A DNA stretch of 44,844 nt from Candidatus Brocadiia bacterium (GCA_030605345.1 JAUWIN010000008.1:1-44844); one strand, 5' to 3'; positions 1-8,121 are shown, counted from the first letter of the stretch. The notes: a model not told the origin generated them from the sequence alone. A program made the numbers and translations.

Positions 1-1
1 C

Positions 2-352
2 CAGGGCCTCGTGGCGCAGGCCCTGGCAACCGACCTCCTGGCCGAAATCGCCCTGCTGCCTTTCGAAGACCCGGGCGAACAAGTCAAGTTCGGACCGGAA
101 GACGATGAGGCTGCCAGCACCAGGGCTGATTTCGACGACGTGGACGACTACGACGGCTGGACGGCCTGCCCGCCGCAGGACAAGGCCGGCGGCGAAGAAA
201 CCAAATATGCACAATATCGGCGGTCCGTGAACGTCGCACTCCTCGACCTTGACGTCAAACTAATCACCATCACCGTGTCACGTCAGGGCATGAGCCCCGT
301 GACGCTCACCACGATGCGCCTCCGCGGGGCGAACAGAGAAGACCTGCACTGA
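2..352 (+). CDS. Prepilin-like (type IV pilus/type II secretion) protein, 5' end missing
   Basis: The reading frame is open from the left edge to a TGA at 350-352, so the gene begins outside the window. The visible part opens with an Ala/Leu-rich helix (QALATDLLAEI) followed by PFEDP, then FDDVDDYDGW and a PP-containing loop. This arrangement of helix, acidic DDVDDYDGW loop and beta-rich C-terminus is typical of minor pseudopilin-like proteins in planctomycete-type genomes. The N-terminal prepilin cleavage site is not visible. It lies 121 bp upstream of pilM on the same strand, so it is probably the last gene of a pilin cluster that continues into the pilus assembly genes. The family assignment rests on the pattern and the context, not on a full-length match. 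Confidence 0.6.
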   Translation, partial: QGLVAQALATDLLAEIALLPFEDPGEQVKFGPEDDEAASTRADFDDVDDYDGWTACPPQDKAGGEETKYAQYRRSVNVALLDLDVKLITITVSRQGMSPVTLTTMRLRGANREDLH

Positions 353-473
353 GCCGGGCACAAACCGGTTATAAACTAAGCCCCCCAGGTGCCGATACCT
401 ATATCTGGAATATCAGAGTTTCTCCACCGCCGCGCCTGCAGGGACAGCGCCCGGCACTTGGGAGAAAAAAGAA

Positions 474-1574
474 GTGCTGATGAGGCGAACACATTCGGCA
501 ATCGGTATGGATATCGGCAAGGACTCGCTGAAGATGGTCCAGTTCCGTACCGGGGGCCACCCCCCTCGGCGAACGCTCCTCTCCGCCGCCAAGCTGGACC
601 TGGCGTTTCCAAATAACGCGGCCCGGTCGGGGCAGCAGGCTGACTTCGTTAACCAGATGAAGAAATTCCTGGGCGCACGGAAATTCGGGGCACGCCGGGC
701 CGTCGTTACCCTGCCCGCTTCGGAAGTTGAGGTCAGGCCGCTCACACTCCCTGTTGACGAACACGACGTAGCAAAAAGTGTCAAACGAGAGGTCAAATCC
801 TATCTCAACTGTGACCCCGAAAACGCCGTCATCGACCACATCGTCCTGGGCGAGGCAAAAAGCGCCGGAGAGCGGCGGCTCGAAGTCCTCACCGCATCGG
901 TCGAAAAATCCAGAGCACTGAGCGCCCTGGACCTGCTCGCCAGGGCGGGCATCGTCACGGAGGCCATCGACATAGTGCCCCTGGCGCTCTGCCGGCTCCT
1001 CCAGGCCTGCGCGGATGGGGCGCACACCGCCATGGCAGCGGTGGACATCGGAGCGCTCTCGACCCACGCCGTAATCATTGACAACCAGGAACTGCGAATG
1101 ACCCGAAACATCGACATCGGCGGCGACGCACTCACCCAGGCCATAGCCACGGCGCTCGAAATCGGCACCGAAGAGGCCGAGATGCTCAAGCGCCAGCACG
1201 GAGCTGGCCTGGCCGCCGACAGCGAGCCGGAAGCAGCGGAGCCGGCACAACAGTCCGAATCGGAGGAGGCACGGGAAATCGCTCGTATAATCAACGACAT
1301 ACTCCGCCACAAACTGGACTACCTGGCAGGTGAACTAGGCAAGCTGTTCCGCTATTTCTCCGCCCAGAGCCAAGGCCAAAACGTGGAACGTGTGCTCTTG
1401 GTCGGTGGGGGCAGTTCGCTCAAACACCTGGACAGGTGCCTCGCCGAAAACCTCAATACGCAGGTCGAAGTCGGCGCTCCACTCAGCCGCCTTACAGCAC
1501 GTCCGGTCGAACTCAAAGACGGCAGCCAGGAGGTGTTCGCCGTCGCGGCCGGCCTGGCACTTCGGGAAATCTGA
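474..1574 (+). CDS. pilM: Type IV pilus assembly ATPase-like protein PilM
   Basis: Actin-like cytoplasmic protein that binds the N-terminus of PilN and links the pilus motor to the inner-membrane PilN/PilO platform. The protein starts with the phosphate-binding-type motif AIGMDIGKDSLKMVQ, has a second one around TAMAAVDIGALSTHAVI, and a late VLLVGGGSSLKHLD adenosine motif. All are hallmarks of the PilM/FtsA fold. The chosen start is GTG 474, 9 nt after GGAG; an ATG at 480 is two codons later. Length (366 aa) is normal. An acidic, Ala/Glu-rich insertion lies near residues 240-262. It is followed one base later by pilN and heads a tightly packed operon pilM-N-O-P-Q. Confidence 0.93.
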   Translation: MLMRRTHSAIGMDIGKDSLKMVQFRTGGHPPRRTLLSAAKLDLAFPNNAARSGQQADFVNQMKKFLGARKFGARRAVVTLPASEVEVRPLTLPVDEHDVAKSVKREVKSYLNCDPENAVIDHIVLGEAKSAGERRLEVLTASVEKSRALSALDLLARAGIVTEAIDIVPLALCRLLQACADGAHTAMAAVDIGALSTHAVIIDNQELRMTRNIDIGGDALTQAIATALEIGTEEAEMLKRQHGAGLAADSEPEAAEPAQQSESEEAREIARIINDILRHKLDYLAGELGKLFRYFSAQSQGQNVERVLLVGGGSSLKHLDRCLAENLNTQVEVGAPLSRLTARPVELKDGSQEVFAVAAGLALREI

Positions 1575-1575
1575 G

Positions 1576-2253
1576 ATGCAAAACGTGAACCTCATGCCTT
1601 CGGGTTACGCACGTAACCAGCGGGCGAAACGCCGCTTCCTCGTCGCCACTGCCGTAATGCTCACCGTGGTGATCGCCATGTTCGGCCCGGCAATGCTCAC
1701 TCACAAGTGGGCCAGACAAAAGAGGCACAGCATCGCAACGCTGGAGCAAAAAGCCAATCAACTCAAAGCTGCGCGCGCGGAACTCGCCACACAGGCCGGA
1801 CGGCTGGGGGAACTGGCCGACGAGTTCTCCGTCATTCAAACACTCGCCCGCAACCGGCACTGGGCCTCCTGCCTTGCACATATCGCGGAGGCGGCTAACG
1901 ACAACATCCTCCTCACCAGGGCCAGCATCGCCCCGGTCAAGCGCCAGACGGACGATTCCGGCCGCTCCGACAGCCACAACCCGCGGACCAGTCCCAACCG
2001 GACTGCTGGCTCTAGACCTCAGGCGGGTCGGGAAAAACCGCCGGCGGATGAATCCAGCCCGAAGAAACTATTACTTCTGCTCGAAGGCTACGCCCTCACC
2101 AACACAGACATCACCCGGTTCATTTCCGCGCTCAACCAACGCCGAATCTTCGAGAAGGTTACTTTCAAAGGCTCGGAAATGGCACACATCAGCGCCAGAC
2201 AGCTTAGCCGGTTCGAACTGGAATGCCCCATACGCTACGGAGCAGGCCGATGA
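1576..2253 (+). CDS. pilN: Type IV pilus assembly protein PilN
   Basis: Inner-membrane assembly protein of 225 aa. The start at ATG 1576, one base after the pilM stop, gives the diagnostic PilN N-terminus MQNVNLMP, the segment that docks into PilM. One membrane helix (about residues 22-42) is followed by a coiled coil and a periplasmic ferredoxin-like domain ending in ALNQRRIFEKVTFKGSE. A low-complexity stretch rich in Ser/Arg/Pro (about residues 120-160) interrupts the periplasmic part, longer than in typical PilN. Its stop overlaps the next start (ATGA), implying translational coupling with pilO. A longer frame reaching back to 1390 overlaps pilM and is not credible. Confidence 0.88.
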   Translation: MQNVNLMPSGYARNQRAKRRFLVATAVMLTVVIAMFGPAMLTHKWARQKRHSIATLEQKANQLKAARAELATQAGRLGELADEFSVIQTLARNRHWASCLAHIAEAANDNILLTRASIAPVKRQTDDSGRSDSHNPRTSPNRTAGSRPQAGREKPPADESSPKKLLLLLEGYALTNTDITRFISALNQRRIFEKVTFKGSEMAHISARQLSRFELECPIRYGAGR

Positions 2254-2804
2254 AGTTCGCCAGGCTCGACCTCGTCACCGTCGCGATGGCCGTCCTGCTC
2301 CCCGTCTGCGCCTACTTCGGATACTTCCAGCACCGTATATCTCTGTTGAGCAAGCTCGGGCGGACAGAGGCCGAACTCCAACTCCAGGCAACGGACCGAC
2401 ACGGCACGGCAGGCGATATCAGCAGCGTCCGGAACAAAATCCGCAAACTCAGGCAGCGCCTGACTGATTTCATCGGCTCCATCCCCGGCGAGGACGAAGC
2501 ATACACTGCCGTGGACGCCGTCCTGCACAATGCAAAACACGCCGACGTCAATATCGAACTCATCAGGCCGGGCAAACTGGTGGAAGGGAAAACCCTCAAC
2601 TGCCTGCCCATCAAACTCACAGCAACCGCCGACTTCGCCAAACTGTACGACTTCCTCCTCCGCCTCGAACGCGGAAGGGTCATGGCAACCGTCAACAAGA
2701 TGGAACTGGAAAGCGAACTGCTTGCCAAAAAATGCACCGTCAAACTGGAACTGCGAATCTACTTCGTCAAAACCAGTGACGAAAACAAACAGGCGAAGAC
2801 ATGA
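2250..2804 (+). CDS. pilO: Type IV pilus assembly protein PilO
   Basis: Predicted inner-membrane partner of PilN, 184 aa. ATG 2250 overlaps the pilN stop as ATGA. One N-terminal membrane helix (about residues 7-25, VTVAMAVLLPVCAYFGYF) is followed by a coiled coil (residues 30-75) and a ferredoxin-like domain (YTAVDAVLHNAKHADVNIELI, FAKLYDFLLRLERG). The phrase FAKLYDFLLRLERG resembles the conserved Y..L..F...L..L segment of PilO. Assignment follows from the fold, size and position between pilN and a PilP-like gene. It ends in another ATGA overlap. Confidence 0.85.
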   Translation: MKFARLDLVTVAMAVLLPVCAYFGYFQHRISLLSKLGRTEAELQLQATDRHGTAGDISSVRNKIRKLRQRLTDFIGSIPGEDEAYTAVDAVLHNAKHADVNIELIRPGKLVEGKTLNCLPIKLTATADFAKLYDFLLRLERGRVMATVNKMELESELLAKKCTVKLELRIYFVKTSDENKQAKT

Positions 2805-3490
2805 CCGGTGCGAACCAAACAACTCTGCACATAACCCGAGCCAAACTGTTCAAGAGCAGGAAGGAACTCGTCGTGCTCGCGGTCGCCGCAGCTGTCTTCG
2901 CCATCGTTATCTACAAGGTATATCTGGCAAAAGACCAACAACCTGCGGCCACAACCAAACTCCCCGTCGTAGCAGCCGACACTCCTGTCTCCACCGACAC
3001 GCCCACCACCGTGTCGGTGCGCCGCCTCATCGCAAAATTGCAGGTGAACGACATCAGCAACCGGCGGGAAACCGAAGCTCCTCCCAAGCCAACCAGCGAC
3101 CCATTCACAATGAGCCAGACCATGCACCACCAGCTCTACAGAACAACTGAGCCAAGCGTTGACCGCGAGAGACCTTCTGAACCGGTCACCCTCCCCGCCC
3201 AGAACTACCGTGCCGTCCTCGCCCGGATACCCGGTGCCGAAGAGGCCGCCGGAAAAGGTCTCAGGCTCGTCGCCGTCATGGTCACCAGCGGCTGGAAGGG
3301 AGCCGCCGTCAACGGCGAAGTCATTCAACTGGGCGAATCCGTGCTCGGGTTCAAACTCGTCAAGGTGCTCGACCAGGCAGTAATACTCGAACGCGGCAAG
3401 CACCGCATCAGGCTGGTGGTGAGGTCTGCTAACTCACCGGGCCAGGGCGGACAAAACACCAGGAAACGATTGTGGAGGACCCACAAATGA
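2801..3490 (+). CDS. PilP/GspC-like pilus alignment protein
   Basis: A 229-aa protein with an N-terminal basic segment, one membrane helix (about residues 25-43), a low-complexity periplasmic linker and a C-terminal beta domain. That domain contains YRAVLARIPGAEEAAGKGLRLVAVMVTSG, KGAAVNGEVIQLGESVLGFKLVKVL and AVILERGKHRIRL. This last block resembles the homology-region domain that in PilP and GspC connects the inner-membrane platform to the secretin. It lacks an obvious lipobox, unlike proteobacterial PilP, so PilP-like is safer than PilP. Both ends overlap neighbours by ATGA (pilO upstream, secretin downstream), which supports a role in the same complex. Confidence 0.7.
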   Translation: MTGANQTTLHITRAKLFKSRKELVVLAVAAAVFAIVIYKVYLAKDQQPAATTKLPVVAADTPVSTDTPTTVSVRRLIAKLQVNDISNRRETEAPPKPTSDPFTMSQTMHHQLYRTTEPSVDRERPSEPVTLPAQNYRAVLARIPGAEEAAGKGLRLVAVMVTSGWKGAAVNGEVIQLGESVLGFKLVKVLDQAVILERGKHRIRLVVRSANSPGQGGQNTRKRLWRTHK

Positions 3491-4902
3491 CCTCCTGCGA
3501 ACCGAAGCAATGGAACTGCCCCGGGAGTGCTCGGCTGGCGCCCTTGCTCGCGGCGGTCGCCATCGTCCTCGTCGCCGCCCCCGCCGCCGGGCAGGACGGA
3601 ATCTCGAAACTGGACGCCGACCGAAACGTGACAGTCTCCACCCGCGACATGGACCTCGCCGCGTTCCTTGAACTCCTCTCGGTCAGTTACAAACTCAACA
3701 TCGTCGCACCGAAGGACATCACCGGAAAGGTCTCGGTCAACTTCTACGACGTGCCCCCGCTTGACGCCCTCCGGGCGGTCCTCGAAGCGAACGGATATCA
3801 CTATGTCCTCGAACAAACCGCGGGCAGGCCCATCGTCAAAATCCGGGCGATAACCAAGGTCGAAGGCGCGGTGCCGGTGGTCATGCGGACGTTCGTTCTC
3901 GACTACGCCACCGCCGCGGACGTTGCAGCGGCCGCCGAAAAACTCCTCAGCCAGAACGGGAGCATCACAACCGCCACAGGCAGAAACGCCATCGTGGTCC
4001 AGGATGTCGCCGAGTCCATTCAGCGCATCGAGGACCTCGTCGAACTGATGGACGCTGCCCCAAGGCAGGTTATGATCGACGCCAAAATCATCGAACTGAG
4101 CAAGACCGACGTGGAGGAAACCGGATTCAACTGGTCCATGTTCCAGAACATGAACATCGCAGACATCACCGTAGAAGCCTCCTACGCCCGGGCTGCCGAG
4201 TGGGTAACTACAAAAGTCACCGGCACCGCGACCACCCACACCCGCAACATCGTCCGCACCACCGGCACCAACGTGGACCTTCGAGCTGGGATCCTGGCCG
4301 AAAACGACGCACAACTCATGCTTGACTTCTTCGACACCATGACAAACACCACCATCCTCTCCAGGCCAAGCATCCGCACCCTGGACAATAAAGCCGCTCC
4401 CATCATCTCAGGCCAGATCGTGCCCATCCCGCTGTTCGACTTCGCCAAGGACACCGGCGTGAGGACCCTCAGCGGCTTCCAGGAAGAACAGATCGGTGTT
4501 GCACTCACCGTCACCCCTCACATCAACCAAGACGGCTACATCACCCTGGAAATCCTCCCAAAGGTGGAAAGTATTGCCCGTTACATCTCCGTCGACGGCG
4601 AGGAGCAGCGACCGGTCAAAAACACCAGACAGGCCGACACCACCATTCGCATCAAGGACGGCCAGACCGCCGTCATCGGCGGGCTCACCCAGGCCAACAC
4701 CACGATCACCACAACCGGCCTGCCGTGGTTCAAAGACCTACCCCTCATAGGCTTCCTGTTCAGGAATAAAACCAACGCCGTCGAGAACACCGAGCTCATC
4801 ATCTTCATCACCCCCAAAATCGTCAAGGACGGCGAGGAATCACTCAGCCAAGCGCACAAAAACCTCCTCAGACAGGTTGACAAGGCCACCATCGTAAAGT
4901 GA
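3487..4902 (+). CDS. pilQ: Type IV pilus secretin PilQ
   Basis: Outer-membrane secretin, 471 aa from ATG 3487, which overlaps the preceding stop (ATGA). A GTG at 3472 is possible but lies inside the upstream gene. Domains: signal peptide (about residues 1-36, ending AAGQ); STN-type domain (about 43-105, VTVSTRDMDLAAFLELLS through VSVNFYDVPPLDALRAVL); a secretin N-domain (about 118-192, with VVQDVAESIQRIEDLVELMD); and the secretin barrel (about 200-465) with VTPHINQDGYITLEI, GQTAVIGGL, LPWFKDLPLIGFLFR and ELIIFITPKIV. It is short compared with PilQ proteins that carry AMIN domains; none is visible here. It closes the pil operon. Confidence 0.93.
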   Translation: MTSCEPKQWNCPGSARLAPLLAAVAIVLVAAPAAGQDGISKLDADRNVTVSTRDMDLAAFLELLSVSYKLNIVAPKDITGKVSVNFYDVPPLDALRAVLEANGYHYVLEQTAGRPIVKIRAITKVEGAVPVVMRTFVLDYATAADVAAAAEKLLSQNGSITTATGRNAIVVQDVAESIQRIEDLVELMDAAPRQVMIDAKIIELSKTDVEETGFNWSMFQNMNIADITVEASYARAAEWVTTKVTGTATTHTRNIVRTTGTNVDLRAGILAENDAQLMLDFFDTMTNTTILSRPSIRTLDNKAAPIISGQIVPIPLFDFAKDTGVRTLSGFQEEQIGVALTVTPHINQDGYITLEILPKVESIARYISVDGEEQRPVKNTRQADTTIRIKDGQTAVIGGLTQANTTITTTGLPWFKDLPLIGFLFRNKTNAVENTELIIFITPKIVKDGEESLSQAHKNLLRQVDKATIVK

Positions 4903-4921
4903 TGTCCCCTCCCCCGCCCGC

Positions 4922-4950
4922 TTGACACCCACCGGGCGCGAGAATAGAAT
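4922..4950 (+). promoter_or_regulatory. Sigma70-type promoter for rnpA-yidD-pfp
   Basis: TTGACA (4922-4927), 17-bp spacer, TAGAAT (4945-4950), a near-perfect consensus. Transcription should begin around 4956-4960, almost on the GTG start of rnpA at 4960, so the message would have little or no leader. Confidence 0.75.
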
Positions 4951-4959
4951 GCGTCACCA

Positions 4960-5331
4960 GTGGAAGCCCGGCCAAGCCATACCTTTTCACGCCGCGAGCG
5001 CCTGAAACACAGCAGCGATTTCCGCCGCTGCATCCGGCAGGGCGGACGAGCCGCGGGAAAACACATCGTGGTCTGCATCGCCGACAACGAACTCGGCATC
5101 ACGCGACTGGGAGCCAGCTCGACAACCCGCCTCGGCAACGCCGCCGAACGCAACCGCGCCAAGCGCCTCGTGCGTGAAGCGTTCCGGCTCTCCAAAGACA
5201 AACTGCCCCACAGCGCCGACATCGTCGTACTGCCGAAAATACCGTGGCAAAACCCCTCACTCGAAGAGTTGAAAATCGAGTTACCCGACACTGCCCGCCG
5301 CGCCAAAGCCGAACTCGCCAGAAGAGTGTAG
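4960..5331 (+). CDS. rnpA: Ribonuclease P protein component
   Basis: Protein subunit that helps the RNase P ribozyme mature tRNA 5' ends. The 123-aa basic protein has the family start [16 protein letters not shown] and the signature [15 protein letters not shown] (about residues 66-80). GTG 4960 is the only plausible start before the conserved region, and no Shine-Dalgarno sequence precedes it. The promoter ends at 4950, so the gene appears leaderless. The usual neighbour rpmH is not upstream; the gene follows the pilQ secretin instead. The next gene is yidD, the usual neighbour. Confidence 0.92.
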   Translation: MEARPSHTFSRRERLKHSSDFRRCIRQGGRAAGKHIVVCIADNELGITRLGASSTTRLGNAAERNRAKRLVREAFRLSKDKLPHSADIVVLPKIPWQNPSLEELKIELPDTARRAKAELARRV

Positions 5332-5378
5332 GAAAAGTGAAAAGAACAAACACAACCCCGCAGGCGGGTGATTACCGA

Positions 5379-5642
5379 ATGCAGCGGAAACGCCGGGGCA
5401 TCTTTCCCATCCTTGCTTTGCTCACAGACGCCGCACAGTTTCTGCTCGTCGGCCTCCTCAGGCTTTACCAACGCACCCTCGGCGCGGTGCTGCCGAACTC
5501 CTGCCGGTTCCGCCCCACCTGCTCGGAATACTTCATCCAGGCCGTGCAAAAGTTCGGCCCGCTCAAGGGCACCGCCCTGGGAGTCTGGCGCTTCCTGCGG
5601 TGTAATCCGTATTGCAAAGGTGGACACGACCCCGTTCCGTGA
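5379..5642 (+). CDS. yidD: Membrane protein insertion efficiency factor YidD
   Basis: Small membrane-associated protein thought to assist YidC. The 87-aa product has an N-terminal hydrophobic segment and the family signature [14 protein letters not shown] (about residues 38-51), [17 protein letters not shown] and a final [15 protein letters not shown] 5379 is preceded by GGGTGA at a suitable distance. GTG 5337 in frame would add 14 residues and is an alternative. yidC would normally follow but is absent; the next gene encodes a phosphofructokinase. Confidence 0.9.
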   Translation: MQRKRRGIFPILALLTDAAQFLLVGLLRLYQRTLGAVLPNSCRFRPTCSEYFIQAVQKFGPLKGTALGVWRFLRCNPYCKGGHDPVP

Positions 5643-5652
5643 GGAAAGCAGC

Positions 5653-6915
5653 ATGACAATCAGAGGTAATTGCATCGTGGCGCAGTCCGGCGGCCCGACC
5701 GCCGTCATCAATTCAAGCGCCTGCGGCGTTGTCCAGGAAGCGCTCAAAGCCGAGCCCATCACCGGCGTCTTCGCCGCACACAACGGCATCCTCGGCGTCC
5801 TCAACGAAGACATCTTCGACCTTGGCGAGGAGGACCCCGAGCAGGTTGAGGGTCTCAAACGGTCGCCGGCCGCGGCGTTCGGTTCCTGCCGCTATAAACT
5901 CAAAAGCCTCGAAGACAGCCGCACCGACTACGAACGCATCCTGGAAGTCTTCCGCGCACACCACGTCCACTACTTCTTCTACATCGGCGGGAACGACTCC
6001 ATGGACACTGCCCACAAGCTCACCATCCTGACCAAGGAACAGCGCTATCCGCTGGTGGTGATGGGCGTGCCGAAGACCATCGACAACGACCTCGCCTGTA
6101 CCGACCACTGCCCCGGCTATGGCAGCGTCGCCAAGTACAACGCCACCATCGCGATGGAAGCCGGCCGCGATACCGAAGCACTCTACACCCACGATACCGC
6201 CACAGTAATGGAGGTGATGGGGCGGAATGCCGGCTGGATCGCCGCGGCCACCGGCGTCGCCCACCGCACCGCAGAGGACGCACCACACCTCATCTACCTG
6301 CCCGAAGTCCCGTTCAGCATCGAGAAGTTCGTCGCCGATTGCAAGAAGGTGTACGACGACCTCGGACGGGTATTCGTCGTTGCGGGTGAAGGCATCAACG
6401 ACGGCGAGGGCAACTACGTCGCCGAGCAGAAAGGCCAGTTCGCCAAAGACGCCTTCGGCCACATCCAACTCGGCGGGGTCGCCGAGACGCTCAAGGGCAT
6501 TATACAGAGGCAACTTGGCACCAAGTGCCGATACATCAAGATGGGCACCGCCCAGCGGAACGGCATACACTTCGCCAGCAAGACCGACCGCGACGAGGCA
6601 TACCTGGTCGGGCAGAAGGCCGTCCAGCACGCCGCCGAGGGCGCCAGCGGCCTGATGGTCACCCTCGAACGCAAGTCCAACAATCCCTACGTTTGCGAGA
6701 CCGCCCTCGCCGACCTCCAGGAAGTCGCCAATGGTGAGAAGAAGGTGCCGCGCGAATTCATCAACGACGAAGGCAACGGCGTCACTCAGGCCATGACCGA
6801 CTACGTCACGCCATTGATGCAGGGCGAAGTAGAAATCAAAATCGCCCCCGACGGCCTGCCCGAATACACCCGTTTCACACGGCATAATCTGGAGCAGAAG
6901 TGCAAGCGGCGCTGA
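5653..6915 (+). CDS. pfp: PPi-type 6-phosphofructokinase (diphosphate--fructose-6-phosphate 1-phosphotransferase)
   Basis: Phosphorylates fructose 6-phosphate, probably with pyrophosphate, which makes this glycolytic step reversible. The 420-aa protein has the N-terminal QSGGPTAVIN motif, IGGNDSMDTA (residues 111-120) and PKTIDND (140-146), then MEVMGRNAGW (186-195). Lys in PKTIDND and Asp rather than Gly as the fourth residue of GGND mark PPi use; ATP enzymes have PGTIDND and GGDG. The third residue of that motif is Asn where Asp is commoner. ATG 5653 has a GAGGA box upstream. The last 67 codons are duplicated 1.2 kb downstream around an FRG-domain gene. Cofactor choice is inferred from the motifs only. 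Confidence 0.9.
   Translation: MTIRGNCIVAQSGGPTAVINSSACGVVQEALKAEPITGVFAAHNGILGVLNEDIFDLGEEDPEQVEGLKRSPAAAFGSCRYKLKSLEDSRTDYERILEVFRAHHVHYFFYIGGNDSMDTAHKLTILTKEQRYPLVVMGVPKTIDNDLACTDHCPGYGSVAKYNATIAMEAGRDTEALYTHDTATVMEVMGRNAGWIAAATGVAHRTAEDAPHLIYLPEVPFSIEKFVADCKKVYDDLGRVFVVAGEGINDGEGNYVAEQKGQFAKDAFGHIQLGGVAETLKGIIQRQLGTKCRYIKMGTAQRNGIHFASKTDRDEAYLVGQKAVQHAAEGASGLMVTLERKSNNPYVCETALADLQEVANGEKKVPREFINDEGNGVTQAMTDYVTPLMQGEVEIKIAPDGLPEYTRFTRHNLEQKCKRR
6712..6915 (+). repeat. Direct repeat copy 1: 3' end of the phosphofructokinase gene
   Basis: This 204-bp coding segment (residue 354 to the stop) recurs at 7918-8121 in the same orientation, at a constant offset of 1206 bp and with no gaps. By eye 182 of 204 positions match. 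The first 159 bp differ at only 5 positions; the last 45 bp differ at 17. Weak similarity may start about 6 bp earlier (LAD codons). Confidence 0.9.
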
Positions 6916-6966
6916 GAACGGAGCGACCAGAACACGACCTGCAATCCGGAAAGTGAGAGAGATGAT

Positions 6967-7890
6967 ATGAAGTCACCTGTCGCAACAAGCATATCGTCAT
7001 ACATCGACCACCTTGGCGAGTTATCCGACGAGCTCGGAGTAGGTCCGGACGATGCGATCTGGTATCGAGGCCAACCCCGGAGGTGCACATGGGACCTCAG
7101 ACCTGGGCTGTACCGGAGGGAATTCTATCCCCATCTGCAAGAGGGAGAACCATTTCCGGTGACGCCAGCGGCAGCACTCGAAGCACTGCTCAAGAAACGT
7201 TTTGTACTGCGCTCACGCCCGTTGCTGGGTCGCAAGGTGGAAAAGGAGACGCTGGAACTACTGTTCCTGATGCAACAGCACGGAGTACCCACGAGGTTAT
7301 TAGACTGGACCGAAAATCCGCTCGCTGCGCTTTTCTTCGCTGTCAGAGACGAAGGCAAGCGCGGTGAACCACCCCAGGAGAAGTCGGCGGACCATAGACA
7401 ACCGAAACAGACACGAAGGAGCGGGGCCGCGGTATATCTCCTGAAGCCAACGGCGTTAAACTCTTTGTCGCACATAGAAAGCATCTTGAGTGACGACGAG
7501 GACGAACCGTCTTTCGGTAGGTATGTGTGCCTAGAATTCATGATGCACCTGGAAGCCAAGTACCCGACAGCCTACCTGCCGCCGTTGTTGCACCAGCGCA
7601 TGGTCGTTCAACAGTCTGTTTTCACGCTTCACGGCAATGATCCCAGCTCGTTACAGGACCTGAACGCAATAGCTGAGGCAAATGGGAAAAAGCCGTTCTT
7701 AGCAGAAATACGCATCCCCCGCGAGAGTCTCAGCAACATCTACAAGGAGCTAACGGGGCACGCGGGTGTAACCGAATACTCGTTGTTCCCGGACCTTGAT
7801 GGTCTCGGAAGGGAGCTGTGTAGTCTGGCACGCCATTGCGTATGGGCCGAACGGGACAAGGAAGACACCGAGGCCAATGACACCAAGTAG
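6967..7890 (+). CDS. FRG-domain protein, inserted between two phosphofructokinase 3' ends
   Basis: A 307-aa soluble protein with the FRG-domain signature: IWYRGQ (residues 31-36), RPGLYR (45-50) and MQQHGVPTRLLDWTENPLAALFFAV (102-126). The domain is named for its F-R-G pattern and is frequent in accessory and defence-related regions, but no biochemical activity is established for it. No signal peptide or membrane helix is visible. ATG 6967 follows a purine-rich GAGAGAGAT stretch. The base composition looks lower in G+C than the flanking glycolytic gene, suggesting later acquisition. It lies 51 bp after the phosphofructokinase stop and ends 27 bp before the second copy of that gene's tail. A role in phage defence is a hypothesis only. 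Confidence 0.85.
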   Translation: MKSPVATSISSYIDHLGELSDELGVGPDDAIWYRGQPRRCTWDLRPGLYRREFYPHLQEGEPFPVTPAAALEALLKKRFVLRSRPLLGRKVEKETLELLFLMQQHGVPTRLLDWTENPLAALFFAVRDEGKRGEPPQEKSADHRQPKQTRRSGAAVYLLKPTALNSLSHIESILSDDEDEPSFGRYVCLEFMMHLEAKYPTAYLPPLLHQRMVVQQSVFTLHGNDPSSLQDLNAIAEANGKKPFLAEIRIPRESLSNIYKELTGHAGVTEYSLFPDLDGLGRELCSLARHCVWAERDKEDTEANDTK

Positions 7891-7910
7891 CGGGAGCCGA
7901 GCCGCTCCCG
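7891..7910 (+). terminator. Hairpin directly after the FRG gene
   Basis: CGGGAGC, 6-nt loop, GCTCCCG: a perfect 7-bp stem starting at the base after the FRG stop codon. There is no T-run after it, so termination strength is uncertain. Confidence 0.4.
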
Positions 7911-7917
7911 CCTAGCG

Positions 7918-8121
7918 GACCTCCAGGAAGTCGCCAACGGTGAGAAGAAGGTGCCGCGCGAATTCATCAACGACGAAGGCAACGGCGTCACTCAGGCGAT
8001 GGTTGACTACGTCACGCCATTGATGCAGGGCGAAGTAGAAATCAAAATCGCCCCCGACGGCCTGCCCGAATACACCCGCTTCCAGCGGCACAACATTGAG
8101 AAGAAATGCCCGGAACGGTAA
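7918..8121 (+). pseudogene. Detached second copy of the phosphofructokinase 3' end
   Basis: Remnant encoding only the last 67 residues (DLQEVANG... to RHNIEKKCPER, stop TAA at 8119-8121). It has no start codon context and no body. It matches copy 1 at 182 of 204 positions by eye; most differences lie in the last 15 codons (RFTRHNLEQKCKRR in the intact gene versus RFQRHNIEKKCPER here). The frame is intact, so the fragment is either young or was recently separated from its gene. It is the right-hand boundary of the FRG insertion and may be the original 3' end of the gene displaced by the insert. Confidence 0.88.

Noticed and set aside
353-473. Riboswitch or promoter upstream of pilM
   Set aside because: A TATAAA-like hexamer near 370 has no matching -35, and no riboswitch consensus was recognised; operon read-through is simpler.
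5713-6885. Minus-strand open frame opposite phosphofructokinase
   Set aside because: Shadow of pfp, and the same shadow reappears over the duplicated tail.
6916-7911. Transposon or IS element carrying the FRG gene
   Set aside because: No transposase, terminal inverted repeats or short target duplications; the only flanking repeats are coding copies of the pfp tail.
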